Source of the DNA: Haliotis asinina
Taxonomy: Eukaryota; Mollusca; Gastropoda; Lepetellida; Haliotidae
Direction: 5' to 3'
Assembly (NCBI RefSeq): GCF_037392515.1
Contig: NC_090281.1
Coordinates: forward strand, 55,220,753-55,284,752
Length of the DNA: 64,000 nt
In this document: positions 1 through 11,339 of the stretch, piece by piece
Position numbering within the stretch: position 1 is the first letter of the stretch
Layout of the letters: each line of letters opens with the position of its first letter
Position numbers and translations under genes: made by a program
The notes under the pieces: model-generated
The model's input: only the letters and a program-made list of their open reading frames with translations
Databases searched by the model: none
Told to the model about the DNA's origin: nothing

Positions 1-468
1 ATTTTGTCCAGTATAGTATAGGCGTTAACATTCACAACTAACGGAACCAAGACAGCTCACTTAAAGGAGAACATTGAGGCACAATCAGTATGGTGAGCAA
101 TGTAAAATCCCACAATGCATTCTCAGACAAGACGGACCTTAAAGCTCTATGGTACTTTTCTTAAAGGTGTCGGGTGGGATAGCCCAATGGGGAAAGCGTC
201 CGCTTGTCAGGCTGAACCCCGATTCGATTGGTACAATGTGTGAAACATCTATCAAAGTTTGTTCAGAAGGTAACGAGAGTCCTCTGTCAGTAGCCATCTT
301 AAAACCCTTATCTAATTGGTATGTTGGTATGACATACTTAATAACATTAAACAAATGGAATGGATCCTTAAAGCAAGATATATAACCACCACATTCCTCT
401 TTATATTTTAAAAAATGTATTTCTGAAATGTTTGCCGAAATGATCTCTCATGCATGAAGAAGACCGAC
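1..468. other. 5' end of window: noncoding with one SINE remnant
   Basis: Mixed unique sequence containing a degraded tRNA-type SINE head (171-250). Short overlapping ORFs on both strands cover the SINE and have no protein signature. No gene is seen. Confidence 0.6.
171..250 (+). mobile_element. SINE family A, degraded 5' fragment
   Basis: It matches the head of the gastropod tRNA-derived SINE that recurs in this window: ggtgggatagcccaatgg, an 'aagcgtccgctt' segment, a box B-like gattcgattgg and the body motif ggtacaatgtgtgaa. The 3' part with the actcactcac tail is missing. Confidence 0.7.
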
Positions 469-2034
469 AGTGTTGTAGGTATAAGTGCTGTAGGTATAAG
501 TATTGTAGGTATAAGTGTTGTAGGTATATTAAGTATTGTAGGTAAAAGTGTTGTAGGTATAAGTGTTGTAGGTATATTAAGTATTGTAGGTAAAAGTGTT
601 GTAAGTATAAGTGTTGTAGATATATTAAGTATTGTAGGTAAAAGTGTTGTAGGTATAAGTGTTGTAGGTATAAGTGTTGTATGTATAAGTATTGTAGGTG
701 TAAGTGTTGTAGGCATAAGTGTTGTAGGCATAAGTGATGTAGGTATAATTGTTCTAGGTGTAAGTATTGTAGGTATAAGTGGTGTAGGTGTAAGTGTTGT
801 AGGTATAAGTGTTGTAGGTACATTAAGTATTGTAGGTAAATGTATTGTAGGTCTAAGTGTTGTAGGTATAAGTGTTGTATGTATAAGTATTGTAGGTGTA
901 AGTGTTGTAGGCATAAGTGTTGTAGGCATAAGTGATGTAGGTATAATTGTTCTAGGTGTAAGTATTGTAGGTATAAGTGGTGTAGGTGTAAGTGTTGTAG
1001 GTATAAGTGTTGTAGGTATAAGTGTTGTAGGTATAAGTGTTGTAGGCATAAGTGTTATAGGTATAAGTGGTGTAGGTATAAGTGGTGTAGGTATATTAAG
1101 TATTGTAGGTCTAAGTATTGTAGGTATAAGTGTTGTAGGTGTAAGTATTGAAGGTATAAGTGGTGTAGGCATAAGTATTGTAGGTGTAAGTGTTGTAGGT
1201 ATAATTGTTCTAGGTATAAGTGTTGTAGGTATAATTGTTGTAAGTATAAGTATTGTAGGCATAAGTGTTGTAGGCATAAGTGTTGTAGGTATAATTGTTG
1301 TAGGTGTAAGTATTGTAGGTAAAAGTGTTGTAGGTCTAAGTGTTGTATGTATAAATGTTCTAGGTATAAGTATGTAGGTATAAGTGTTGTAGGCATAAGT
1401 GTTGTAGGTATAAGTGTTGTAGGTGTAAGTGTTGTAGGTATAATTGTTGTAGATATAGATATTGTAGGTCTAAGTGTTGTAGGTCTAAGTGTTGTAGGTC
1501 TAAGTGTTGTAGGCATAAGTGTTGTAGGCATAAGTATTGTAGGTCTAAGTGTTGTAGGTCTAAGTGTTGTAGGTCTAAGTGTTGTAGGTCTAAGTGTTGT
1601 AGGCATAAGTGTTGTAGGCATAAGTATTGTAGGTCTAAGTGTTGTAGGCATAAGTGTTGTAGGCATAAGTGTTGTAGGTCTAAGTGTTGTAGGTCTAATT
1701 GTTGTAGGCATAAGTGTTGTAGGTCTAAGTGTTGTAGGTCTAAGTGTTGTAGGTAGAATTGTTGTAGGCATAAGTGTTGTAGGTCTAAGTGTTGTAGGTC
1801 TAAGTATTGTAGGTATAAGTATTGTAGGTAAAAGTGTTGTAGGTCTAAGTATTGTAGGTATAAGTATTGTAGGTAAAAGTGTTGTAGGTCTAAGTATTGT
1901 AGGTAAAAGTGTTGTAGGTATAAGTATTGTAGGTATAAGTATTGTAGGTAAAAGTGTTGTAGGTCTAAGTGTTGTAGGTATAAGTATTGTAGGTAAAAGT
2001 GTTGTAGGTCTAAGTGTTGTAGGTATAAGTGTTG
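469..2034. repeat. 15-bp minisatellite, about 104 units
   Basis: Tandem units of about GTTGTAGGTATAAGT continue for 1.57 kb with variants at the sixth triplet (ggtata, ggtcta, ggcata, ggtgta) and occasional 18-bp units containing ggtatattaag. Because 15 is a multiple of three, five frames stay open and spell pentapeptide repeats (VVGIS on +, TTLIP or LYLQH on -). These are composition artefacts, not genes. A segment around 659-829 recurs almost exactly 198 bp later, and 1486-1560 is echoed by 1561-1635, so the array grew by duplicating blocks as well as single units. Confidence 0.97.
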
Positions 2035-2140
2035 TGACGTCACAGCCCTGGATAGTTGGCAATGTTTACATGTCAGTATGGAGTAGATAATTCACAGAAT
2101 TATTCGTGTGGATCCTAGATTCTTCACATTATCATCAGAG

Positions 2141-2280
2141 GCGATACGGCAACCTAGGAGTTAAAGTTTCGCTCGTCACGCCTAAGACCTGGGTTGAATT
2201 CTCCACATGAGAACAATAACAATGAAGATAATTTCTGGTGTTCCCCAACGTTGATATTGCTTGAATTCGCTCACTCAGAT
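2141..2280 (+). mobile_element. SINE family A copy, full length but diverged
   Basis: Head 'gcgatacggcaacctagg', then ttcgctcgtcacgcctaaga, box B-like ctgggttgaattct, the body segment 'aatttctggtgttcccc', 'gatattgcttgaa' and a ctcactca tail. It matches the better-preserved copy at 60463-60616 throughout. Confidence 0.8.
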
Positions 2281-2360
2281 ATATCCTCACCCAGTTTATA
2301 AGTCAGTACGTCAATAAATGATGGACACTATACAAAATGTCCGAAGTTAGTTCCGTATCA

Positions 2361-3204
2361 GGGCCCCTATTCTCGAAAGGATCCTAGCCCTAGGATATCC
2401 TAACTTTGATCCTAGGGTCTAGGATAGGTGTCCTACCTCATTCTCGAAAAGTATCCTAACACTAGTACATCCTAACTTAGGACAAATCTGTTCTGACTTG
2501 TCCTAAGTCCATCTCAGTGGAAATCAAAGCCAACTTGATAAGGGAAGTAACTTCTGTTTATTTCCTAAGTGAATTTTCACTTTGTGAGGTGACGCATAAT
2601 GAAAGTTCAAGTCATGATAATCATTAAAAAATCAAATGATAATACATTTTGCACGTCTTAATTCTCTTTTTGGCAGACTTTCAAAATCTGACGACAAATG
2701 TTATGTCCTAGTTTAATAAATGAATTTGATATGATCAAAATATCGAATACGTTAACATGTAACAATACTTAGATCTGATAAAATATTTTAGATCTATTCG
2801 AGAACATGTTCACTCTATTTTTCTGGATACAAGGTATGAATTTTTATTATGACTATAATTAATTACAATTTCTTCTAAATCAAAAGGTGAATTTCACCAC
2901 TTTCAAACATTTAACTTCGATTTCTAGTCTTATCATTTGTCTTGTAAACGAGATCGTAGCTGCCCTTACATATGTGTTTTTCATGCAATGAATTAAGGGT
3001 AATATTTATGTGAACTTGATGAAGGTTTTTTTTCTGTCTCATCTACTGAAGAGCTCGCTATCCCAGCTAGGATCTGTTACCCAACTTAGTACAAGAATAA
3101 GATCGTTTGGAGAATGGGTCTTATCTTAACAGTAGGATGTCCTAACTCCTGTCCTAACTAGTTAGGATCTGTCTTAGCTGGGACACTTTCGAGAATAGGC
3201 ACCC
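2361..3204. mobile_element. 844-bp TIR element, non-autonomous
   Basis: The left end reads GGGCCCCTATTCTCGAAAG. The reverse complement of the right end reads GGGTGCCTATTCTCGAAAG. Both ends lead into subterminal TCCTA(A)/TAGGA motifs in many copies (2385-2512 and 3125-3180). The interior is AT-rich and has no ORF of note. This is the plan of a non-autonomous DNA transposon, but no target-site duplication is obvious (TCA on the left, AGT on the right). Superfamily is not assigned; termini of this style occur in Harbinger-related elements. Confidence 0.7.
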
Positions 3205-4640
3205 AGTAGTAGTACCGACTCACTTACACACCAACCTCAAAAATGACGCCATTATCACTAGAGGATTATCATAAAAATGTGCAGCTTTTACCTGTAGTGC
3301 AATACGCGATGTATTTGAAACTCCCCTAACATTTAAAGGCCATGTGCGCCTTTCCGATCACTGTTAAAGAGGAACTGACGGAACTAGCGCCTACCAAGTC
3401 GTTCAAACCCCATTTTTGTGTCTATGTCAATTTCTATCACGTATATAATATATACGTACCTTGGTTGCCCTTCTTACTAAAGGATGATGTTTCACTTTAA
3501 GTAGCCGCAACATTTCAACTTTCAACCAGAACAGCCCCGTTGGTATTCGAGTCCTATAACAGCAAATATAAACATACTGCCCTGCAGGTACTAATGACTT
3601 CAAAACACCACGTTCTCATTTCTTCATTTGAACGTTAAATTTGCGTGAAATCTTGGACAAGGGCCGATAGCAAATGTATCAACACCCTGCTAATGGATGC
3701 AGAACAGTTCATTTCGCTATCGTAAAGGTCATTTAATACAATCCAACTCGTGTTTGCCAAACATCGAGAATAGGCTCGCAACGTTATGATATCAATCATA
3801 TCTGTGCAATCAGCCGCTTTATTTCCATCCAAGCTATTTCCTTTCGCTGCCTAAACGCAATAATTGTCTAAGACAAGAAACCATTTGTATAGTAAATCCA
3901 CTCAGCGCCATGCAAACCATTGATGAATTCATCCAGACAGAAATATCCATTTTCCCTTCGAGGCAGCAGACCACTGGGCTTTGTTAAGTGATATTTGTTC
4001 TCTAGGGATGATAAACACTTACAGTTATTTCTACCAATTTCTACCAATTTCTACCAATCAACGCCGCATGAAACGTTGCATGAGACGGCAGGTGACGTCA
4101 ACGTCCCTTCCGTAAGAGGTCATCTCTGCCTTGACAATTGAGATGGAGGAGGCTCGATCGCTCTGTTTGCTTTGTATGCAATTATATGTCTCTATCCTGC
4201 AATTGCCATCAAGCTTGACAAATCAGCTGTGTAGCGGTTGTTGAGATATCTCTTCCAGTAATTGACCACGATTGGCCTAGCGGATGATCATTGTGTGTTT
4301 TGACTGTCTTGAGGCTGGTGTGTAGGAATTGGATCCTTAATGAGGGTTATTTCAATAACTAAGACGTGGCTCTATCTTCTGAAGGGTTGCTATGCTCCAT
4401 TAGACCTTTTCATATTTGTAGGAAAAGTGAATTATGTGCGGGTTGATATAAGGTCGTGTTTGGATATTGTTGATAACAGAACACAATGCGAGGAGATGAT
4501 TGTGGAGTTAAATACAGCTGGATGGACTGAATGTAAGGTGGTGGGATTGAATGCCAGACAAAGAAGCAGACATGTAATCAGGAACAGATATCAAAATATA
4601 CTTCAAACATGATTGAATCAAGCACTGATGGTTGAAGGGG
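3205..4640. other. Noncoding unique stretch
   Basis: No gene is seen. It holds a triple 11-bp direct repeat (ttctaccaatt, 4028-4058) and one perfect CRE palindrome TGACGTCA at 4093-4100. The 90-residue ORF at 4340-4612 has no recognisable family and runs into the GATGG array. Confidence 0.5.
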
Positions 4641-4644
4641 GTCG

Positions 4645-5137
4645 GTGAGATATGTCTGTATGAATGTATAGGGTGGATGGTCATTTGACGCATGATGGAT
4701 GGATAAATAGACGAATGGTGTAAGGGGTTGAGGTCGATTGGTGCATGATGGATGGATGGAAGGATGGAAGGATGGATGACTGGATGAGTGAATGGATATT
4801 GTGTGTTGAGGCCATTTAGTGCATGATATATGAGTGGAAGGAGATATAGTGTGTCGGGGGTCAATTAATGCAAATAGATGGATGTATGAATGGACGGATG
4901 GAGTGTGGGAGGGTCAAATGGGGCATGGTGGATGGATAGATGGACGGATGATGTATATCTGGGTCATTTGGTACATTATGGGTGGGTGGACGGACGGATG
5001 GTGTATGGAGAGTCGTTTGATGCAAGATGGATAGATGGTATGTGTCTTGATCATTTGGTACATGATGGATGGTGTGTTTCGGGGCCGTTTGGTGCATCAT
5101 GGATGGATGGATGGATGGATGGATGGATGGATGGATG
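4645..5137. repeat. Degenerate GATGG-rich minisatellite with (GGAT)n core
   Basis: Irregular units of roughly 60-80 bp carry 'catttggt(g/a)catgatgg' followed by gatggatggatgg runs. The clean tetranucleotide (GGAT)n is at 5096-5137. Overlapping ORFs rich in MDGWMDGW on + or HPSIHPS on - are translations of the repeat. Confidence 0.9.
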
Positions 5138-5299
5138 CCAAATTGCGGCTCCAAATTTCTGTCAAATACTCAGCCAAAGTGTTTGCTGACTGTGTGCTAA
5201 CGGCTTCTTCTTACACTGCATATACTGAATAAGATATTCAGTGTCATCCCAGTTGGGTAACTTCAGGTTCACCTGTCAATGTTGTATCTTTAATGCTGA

Positions 5300-5527
5300 G
5301 GAGTGAGTGAGTACAGTTTTACGCCGCAGTCAAGCGATATGGCAGCGGTCTGTAAATAATCTAGTCTGCTCTAGACAATCCAGTGATAAACATCATGAAT
5401 CTGAGCAACTGGGATACGATGACATTTGTAATTCAAGTCAGCCAGCATGGCCACCAGGGCCCGTTTGTTGCCTTTTACGACGAACATGGGCTGCTGAAGA
5501 TCAGCTCTTACCCGAATAGTCACGGAT
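5300..5527 (+). mobile_element. SINE family B copy, near full length
   Basis: It starts gagtgagtgagtacagtttt, then acgccgcagtcaagc, 'gcggtctgtaaataat', 'cagacaatccagtgat'-like sequence, 'caactgggatacgatgaca' and the conserved core gcctttta..gacgaacatggg..ctgctgaaga, ending 'cttacccgaatagtcacgg'. I recognise this as a widespread gastropod SINE with a conserved central domain. Other copies here are at 32655-32836 and, reversed, 51956-52180. Confidence 0.85.
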
Positions 5528-6650
5528 TGCTGAGCAGCAGCTGAGTAACAACACACACTACCTGCAACCTCTCCGGGTATTACAGGGCATATGCTCGACC
5601 TAATGATCTTCCGCCCACTGGACACACTTAACTTCACTATGAAGGTGATCCCATAAGAACGGACACAATGTAGATGTTCACTGTAATCAAACACACACAG
5701 ATAGACGAACAAACTAAACGACCTTGACATCAGTACATGAAAAATAGTTTTAAAAAATAGCCCTTTCAAGACTGGAAATTTCGTTTCTACAGCTACTCAT
5801 GAAGTACTACTTATCTGCCTAATGGCTGTGTCTGGTTGCTCATAATATTGTCTCATCAATATGTCGGTCTGTCTCCGGCACCGGATCCGGAAATATCACT
5901 ACCTACAATTACTTCTGATTGTGTCAGCTGTAGTCAGTTCTCTACGTAAGTCACATCTGACACCATGACGTTTACAGTATGCACGAACGGTGAGGCTTGG
6001 GTTATGGCTTTACCCCGAGCAGTCTCCCCCGTATTAATTCAAAATTAATTATTTATTATATAACAATTATTAGCAATTAAAGTATACATTAAAGTTGCAT
6101 AATTACCCTTGCGTGAATATTCAACTGTGTGTGAATGGGTTGTACTCATGAATAACATGTTACAATCGTTTTAACGTGGACCTACACCTGCATCTACCGC
6201 ATGGTTGTAAATAAAAGCAACAATTCCTTTGCAAACCCCGAACAAATTTCCGAGGCAGTTGTACAATTTCGACAATGCGATAAGATGCCTTACCCGTGTC
6301 CGTAAATGTGACTGTAAGGGTGGTTATACTCGTGGATGTATACAATTGTTGAATCAGTTGTGTGGTTGTACCCGAGTTTGTAAAATTGGTCTGTGCTCAA
6401 ATTTGTACACGTGGTGGTTCATAATCATGTTTGAATCGCTTTTTGTAATTAAGATTGAACCGTGTTTGTGCACGTTGTAGTTGTGGTTCAATAAGTAGTC
6501 ATTACCTCGGTTGTATGAATGGTGAGGCGAATATTTGTACCCGTTGTGTACACTACAACCTGAATCTGTGTTCATTCAATCGGCCACTAGTTTTCCCACC
6601 TAACAACTGCGTGTTGGGTGAAAGAGTTACTTAGGTTTTAGGACTTACTT
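5528..6650. other. Noncoding, no clear element
   Basis: AT-rich sequence. 6130-6560 has recurring 'gtttgta/ggttgta/gtacacgtgg' phrases that look like a very old tandem repeat, too diverged to define a unit. No gene is seen. Confidence 0.4.
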
Positions 6651-6924
6651 AGGATACCTACACAGTGAATGTACACAAACGATGAATACCTTCACAGTGA
6701 ATATATACAAATGACGGATACCTTCACAATTAATATACACAAATGAGGGATGCCTACATAATGGATAGATACAAACGATGGATACCTACAGAATGAATAA
6801 TACAAATGACGAATACCTTCACAGTTAAAATATACAAATGGTGGATACCTTTACAGTCAATGTATACTAATGATGGATACCAACACATTGAATATACACA
6901 AGTGGTGAATACCTACACAATGAA

Positions 6925-7081
6925 TAATACAAGACACTATTATGGATGACAACTTCTTTAATTCTTTTAACACAACGTTTCAAGGCTAATTCTTGCCGCT
7001 TAGTCAGGTGGAAAATGAAGCCTTGAAACGTTGTGTTAAAAGAATTAAAGAAGTTGTCATCCATAATAGTGTCTTGTATTA
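6925..7081. repeat. Perfect 63-bp inverted repeat with 31-nt loop
   Basis: The left arm 6925-6987 and right arm 7019-7081 are exact reverse complements over 63 bases, by my base-by-base comparison. The arms start taatacaagacactattatg and end cgtttcaaggct at the loop. The loop (6988-7018) has no internal symmetry. The structure sits inside the 32-bp array as an insertion. Perfect arms imply recent formation, gene conversion or active maintenance. Confidence 0.95.
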
Positions 7082-7788
7082 CCTCACCAACTTCTAAATG
7101 CCTTTGAAGAATTTCATACACAATGAATATATACAAATCATGTAAATCAAACACTGTGAATATTTAGAAATGATGAATACCTTCACAGTTAACAGATACA
7201 AATGGTGAATACCTTCACAGTTAACAGATACAAATGGTGAATACCTTCACAGTTAACAGATACAAATGGTGAATATCTTCAGAGTAAATATATACAAATG
7301 CTGGATACCTTCACAATTAATATATACAAATGATGTAAACCTACACAGTGAATACATACAAATGATGAATACCTTCACAGTTAACAGATACAAATGGTGA
7401 ATATCTTCAGAGTTAATATATACAAATGCTGGCATCCTTCGCAGTATAATGATGGCTGCCTTCACAGTGAATATTTACAAATGCTGGATACCTTCACAAT
7501 TAATATATACAAATGATGTAAACCTACACAGTGAATACATACAAATGATGGATACCTTCACAGTTAACAGATACAAATGGTGAATATCTTCGGAGTTAAT
7601 ATATACAAATGCTGGCATCCTTCACAGTATAATGATGGCTGCCTTCACAGTGAATATATACAAATGATGGATACCTTCAGAGTTAATATATACAAATGAT
7701 GGATACCTTCACATTTAATACATACAAATGATGTAAACCTACACAGTGAATATATATAAATGATGGATACCTTCACAGTTAATATATA

Positions 7789-7964
7789 CAGTGGAAGCTG
7801 TCTAAACTGGCACTCACCGGGACTGAAGATAGAATCCGGTTTAAACAATATGTCTGTCTGTAGAGCTGATGATAAATGTACATGCCACGGGCCGGACTGA
7901 GATTTCATGCCGGTGTTGACAACTTGCCGGAATAGACATGTGCCGGTTTTCATAACTTCCACTG
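7789..7964. mobile_element. 176-bp Tc1/mariner-type MITE with TA duplication
   Basis: The left terminus is CAGTGGAAGCTGTCTAAACT. The reverse complement of the right terminus is CAGTGGAAGTTATGAAAACC. Both are flanked by TA (7787-7788 and 7965-7966). Inner motifs ccggtttaaacaa and gccggaatagacatgtgccg are partly symmetric. CAGT ends with TA duplication are the signature of Tc1/mariner elements. No transposase is encoded. The element splits a tatatacaaatgatgg repeat unit, so it inserted after the array formed. Confidence 0.85.
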
Positions 7965-8174
7965 TACAAGCTATTGATGGATAACCTAGACTTAATACAT
8001 ACAAATGATGGATACCTTCACAGTTAATATATACTAATGATGGATACCTCCACAGGGAATACAAATGTATATACAAATGATGGATACATCCATAGTGAAT
8101 ATATACAAATGACTCATACCTACATAGTGAATATATACAAATGATGGATACCTACACAGTGATTGTATACAAAT

Positions 8175-9525
8175 GCTACCTACTTAAGTACATAGTAACT
8201 GCAGTCAAACTGTCACCTACGCAAGCATACAGACAAATGTTCCCGCTGAATACAGTTAAAAATGTAAAGCCTTCTTTGCCGTCTCGCCACAGAGGCACAG
8301 CTCTGACAAAGCATACACACAGAGAGGAAGCTAAATATATTAACTATTAACCCCGAGCAGTGTGAATGCAGACCTCTACTGTAAACCTTCACAGGACTAA
8401 GTGAATAAATCCAACATTTTAATCAAGGCGTTTCCGCTGTTTAAAGGCTTATGGATGAAATGTATTTATTTAAACAGAATTTGATTAAATATACTTTCTC
8501 GTATCCAGACTCGTAAAATACATTAACTGTTGTTACTATTTGCAAGGTTTGTTACCGCCAGTCAAACCATACATTCAAAATCCACATATCATTTCTTCAA
8601 AGCAAATGATCATATCTTTATGTTCGGAAAGCAAACCAATTCCTACAAATTCCAATATATTTGCAATAAAAGAGCAATAATATTCAACTGTCGCCTTCAT
8701 CTAGTTATAACCATTTTGAAAGCTTATATTCCAATACCAATTCGTCCTCTCCTTGTGATTTATCACTGAAGTGATAATACACCCAGATAACATTACACAC
8801 TTATGTCGCACACTATTGGCCTGACCAGATGTACCCAATGTAATCAGAAGGTCAAATAAAGAAGGGCCATGACCTTATATCTTTCTAAAGGGTGTGTAAT
8901 AAAATACCTGGCCAAGATTCTCGTGTTTTCAGAGCAATGAAATCAATACTTGATATACAATTATCATTTATTTGCAGCTTATACCAAAGTAATTCCTATC
9001 AGTAATTGTGAATATTTCATATATCCTTGATCTGATGTGTTAGGTGGGAAGATCGCGGTGTCGACATTGTATCGGTAACACAGACTTCAAATGCTGCAAG
9101 CATCGAATTATGAACATAAGTCCAGATTTATCTTCATCTTTAATCAACAGATTCCGGGTTTACTTGAAGGGTTCTCCTTATGTTACTGTCCGATGTGCTT
9201 TGAATTGACTGGTGTATATAAACAGCGATTCGCAATTTGGCTCGGTAGATTAAAGAGCGAAAAATACGATGTTTATTTACTAGTCGGAGAACAGGTCAAT
9301 ATTTGTTGAGTGTCAATGACACGTAGCTCTCATGTCGTTCATGAACAGGGTTTCAAGAGCGATATGTCAACAGTTAAATATACACATGAAAGGTCGTAGG
9401 AGTTATAACGCGGGTGCCTTTGTGCCTATATTGCGTCCCTTGTACAAGCCTGAACACCCGCTCAAGTCCTATGTCCTCCACTATGCACAACCACACTCGA
9501 CCCTGGGCGTTGTTACGGCTCTAGA
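8175..9525. other. Noncoding unique stretch
   Basis: AT-rich sequence with short ORFs and no recognisable domain, transposon or array. Confidence 0.4.
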
Positions 9526-9529
9526 ACGC

Positions 9530-10610
9530 CCCATCCTCTTGTCTCCCTCCAAGCCCCCGGTTCTTCTTAACGTCCAACACTCTACCCCTCCCACCCCACC
9601 TCCCTCTCATTTTAACGTCCAACGCTTTTCGCCGCCTGTATCCTACCAATCACACCCACCCCACCTCCCTCTCTTTTTAACGGCCAAACCCTCTCCTCTC
9701 CTCTCCTACTCCTCTTCGCCACCACACCCACCCCTCTATCTCTCCACACCCACCCCACTTCCTCTCACCTAAGCGTCCACCCCTCTCAGCCACCTACACT
9801 CTCCTTCCCACACCCACCCCACCTTTCTCGCTTCTTAACGTTCCAATCCTCTCCTACCCGTCTCCCTCTCCACACCCATCCCACCTCCCTCTCAACTTAA
9901 CGTCCCTCTCCGCCACCTGCACCCCTCTCCACCCGACACCTACCCCACCGCCCGTTTTTCTTAACGCCCCAATCCTCTCCTCTCCCACCCTCTCAATCTC
10001 CACATCAACCCTACCTCTCTCTCTTCTTAACGTCCTACCATCATCTCTCCCATCCCTCTACGTCACTACACCCAATCCACCTCTCTCTCATCTTAACGTC
10101 CCAACCCTCTCCACCTCCGCCAACTATACCCCACCTCTATCTTAACGTCTCAACCTTTACCTCTCCAAACCCCCTCCCTCTTCACTCCCACCCCACCCCT
10201 CTCTCTCCTTAGCGTCCCAGCCCATTCCTTTCCCTCCCCACACCCCTCCACCTCTCTGTCATCTTAACGTCATATCCCTCTCCGCCACCCACCCCTGTCC
10301 ACCTCCTCCCCAACCCCACCTCCCTCGTCCAGTCCTCTCCTCTGACACCTCTCTCCCTCTCAACACCCACCCCACCTCTCTCTCATCTTAACTTTCCCTT
10401 CCCACCTAACCCTCATCTTAACGCCCCACCCTTCTCTTTCCACCCGTCTCCACTTCCAAACCCATCCCACCTCCCACTCATCCGACCCGACCTTTGCACC
10501 CAACCTGTCTCCACCACCTCTCCCACCTCACCCCAAATACCACTCGTCTTAACCTTCCACCCTGTCCACCTTCCACCCAGAACCCGAACAACTTCCATCC
10601 CCTACCGGCC
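9530..10610. repeat. C-rich polypyrimidine minisatellite
   Basis: Degenerate units of roughly 60-100 bp, each with 'cttaacgtcc' followed by ccaccccacctccctctc-like runs. The + strand is almost purely C/T/A with few G, giving strong strand asymmetry. Proline/serine-rich ORFs over it are low-complexity translations. Confidence 0.85.
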
Positions 10611-10754
10611 TCACAAACATGTGCAGCAATGTGAACACTAAACTCTCCTCACTTTTAAACCTTCTCCAATCTAGACATGCCCACCTTATACTCTTCACCC
10701 ATCCTGCTTCCATTCACTAAAACCTCCCACTCGTTTCCACATCGCGAACCCACC

Positions 10755-10950
10755 ACATCAGCCCCTCCATCCCCAGAACCCTGTCAGCATCCCTCCCAAA
10801 CCGACTCCCCTCCATCTTCGAAACCCGGTCATCATCCCTCCCAACCCGACTCCCCTCCATCCCCAGAACCCAGTCAGCAACCCTCCCAACCCAACTCCCC
10901 TCCATCTCCAGAAACCTGTCAGTACCCCTCCCAAACCGCCCCTCTCCGCT
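10755..10950. repeat. 45-bp tandem repeat, about four copies
   Basis: The unit is approximately ctccatccccagaaccctgt + cagcatccctcccaacccgactcc, with about 4 copies. It continues the C-rich composition of the preceding array but has its own unit. ORFs in it (PSPEPSQQPSQ on +, GLGGMLTGFWGWRGV on -) are repeat-driven. Confidence 0.85.
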
Positions 10951-11339
10951 CTACCTCTCATAGCCAATTTTATCAGTAACACAAATGATATAACGGGGTA
11001 CCCCTGGAGGGGTAGTATTCTGTGTTGAGGGTTACAGGATGAGGGCTGGAAGGGTTCAAACGGTAGCATGTCCGGATCATAAGGTTAACACCACACTCTC
11101 AAGTGTTTGCTTCTGATGCTAGTATATCACTTACATCATTGATAAGATGTGACATTATACAAGATAGGTGCGTGCAAATGTTAAGGACTTTAGGAAAATA
11201 CGTAAATTATATCCCTTAGTGTGTTTTATTAGCGACAGTGACAATGAAAAGTATCAACGTTGGATCCTCAAAGGTCTCTCACAAACATGAGTTTGGGAAT
11301 TACCTACACAAACTGTGATTCACATGTTGCAGTATGTAA

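Larger units (their letters stand above)
6652..8173. repeat. About 32-bp minisatellite array with two insertions
   Basis: The unit is approximately ggataccttcacagttaa + tatatacaaatgat, repeated for 1.5 kb with many point variants. A 183-bp block is duplicated nearly exactly (7298-7480 and 7481-7663), showing recent higher-order amplification. Two foreign segments interrupt the array: a hairpin element at 6925-7081 and a MITE at 7789-7964. Minus-strand ORFs reading YINCEGIHHLYI are repeat translations. Confidence 0.95.

Noticed and set aside
469..2034. Possible CRISPR array or phage-like repeat
   Set aside because: There are no unique spacers between repeats; it is head-to-tail tandem DNA in a eukaryotic genome. 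The same applies to the arrays at 6652, 31810, 36886 and 52265.
408..2090. Several long ORFs of 140-335 residues on both strands
   Set aside because: They are frames of the 15-bp minisatellite, open because the unit is a multiple of three and lacks stops. The products are pure pentapeptide repeats in opposing frames.
9332..9772. 146-residue proline-rich ORF
   Set aside because: It runs into the C-rich minisatellite, and its C-terminal half is low-complexity translation. No domain in the first half is recognised.
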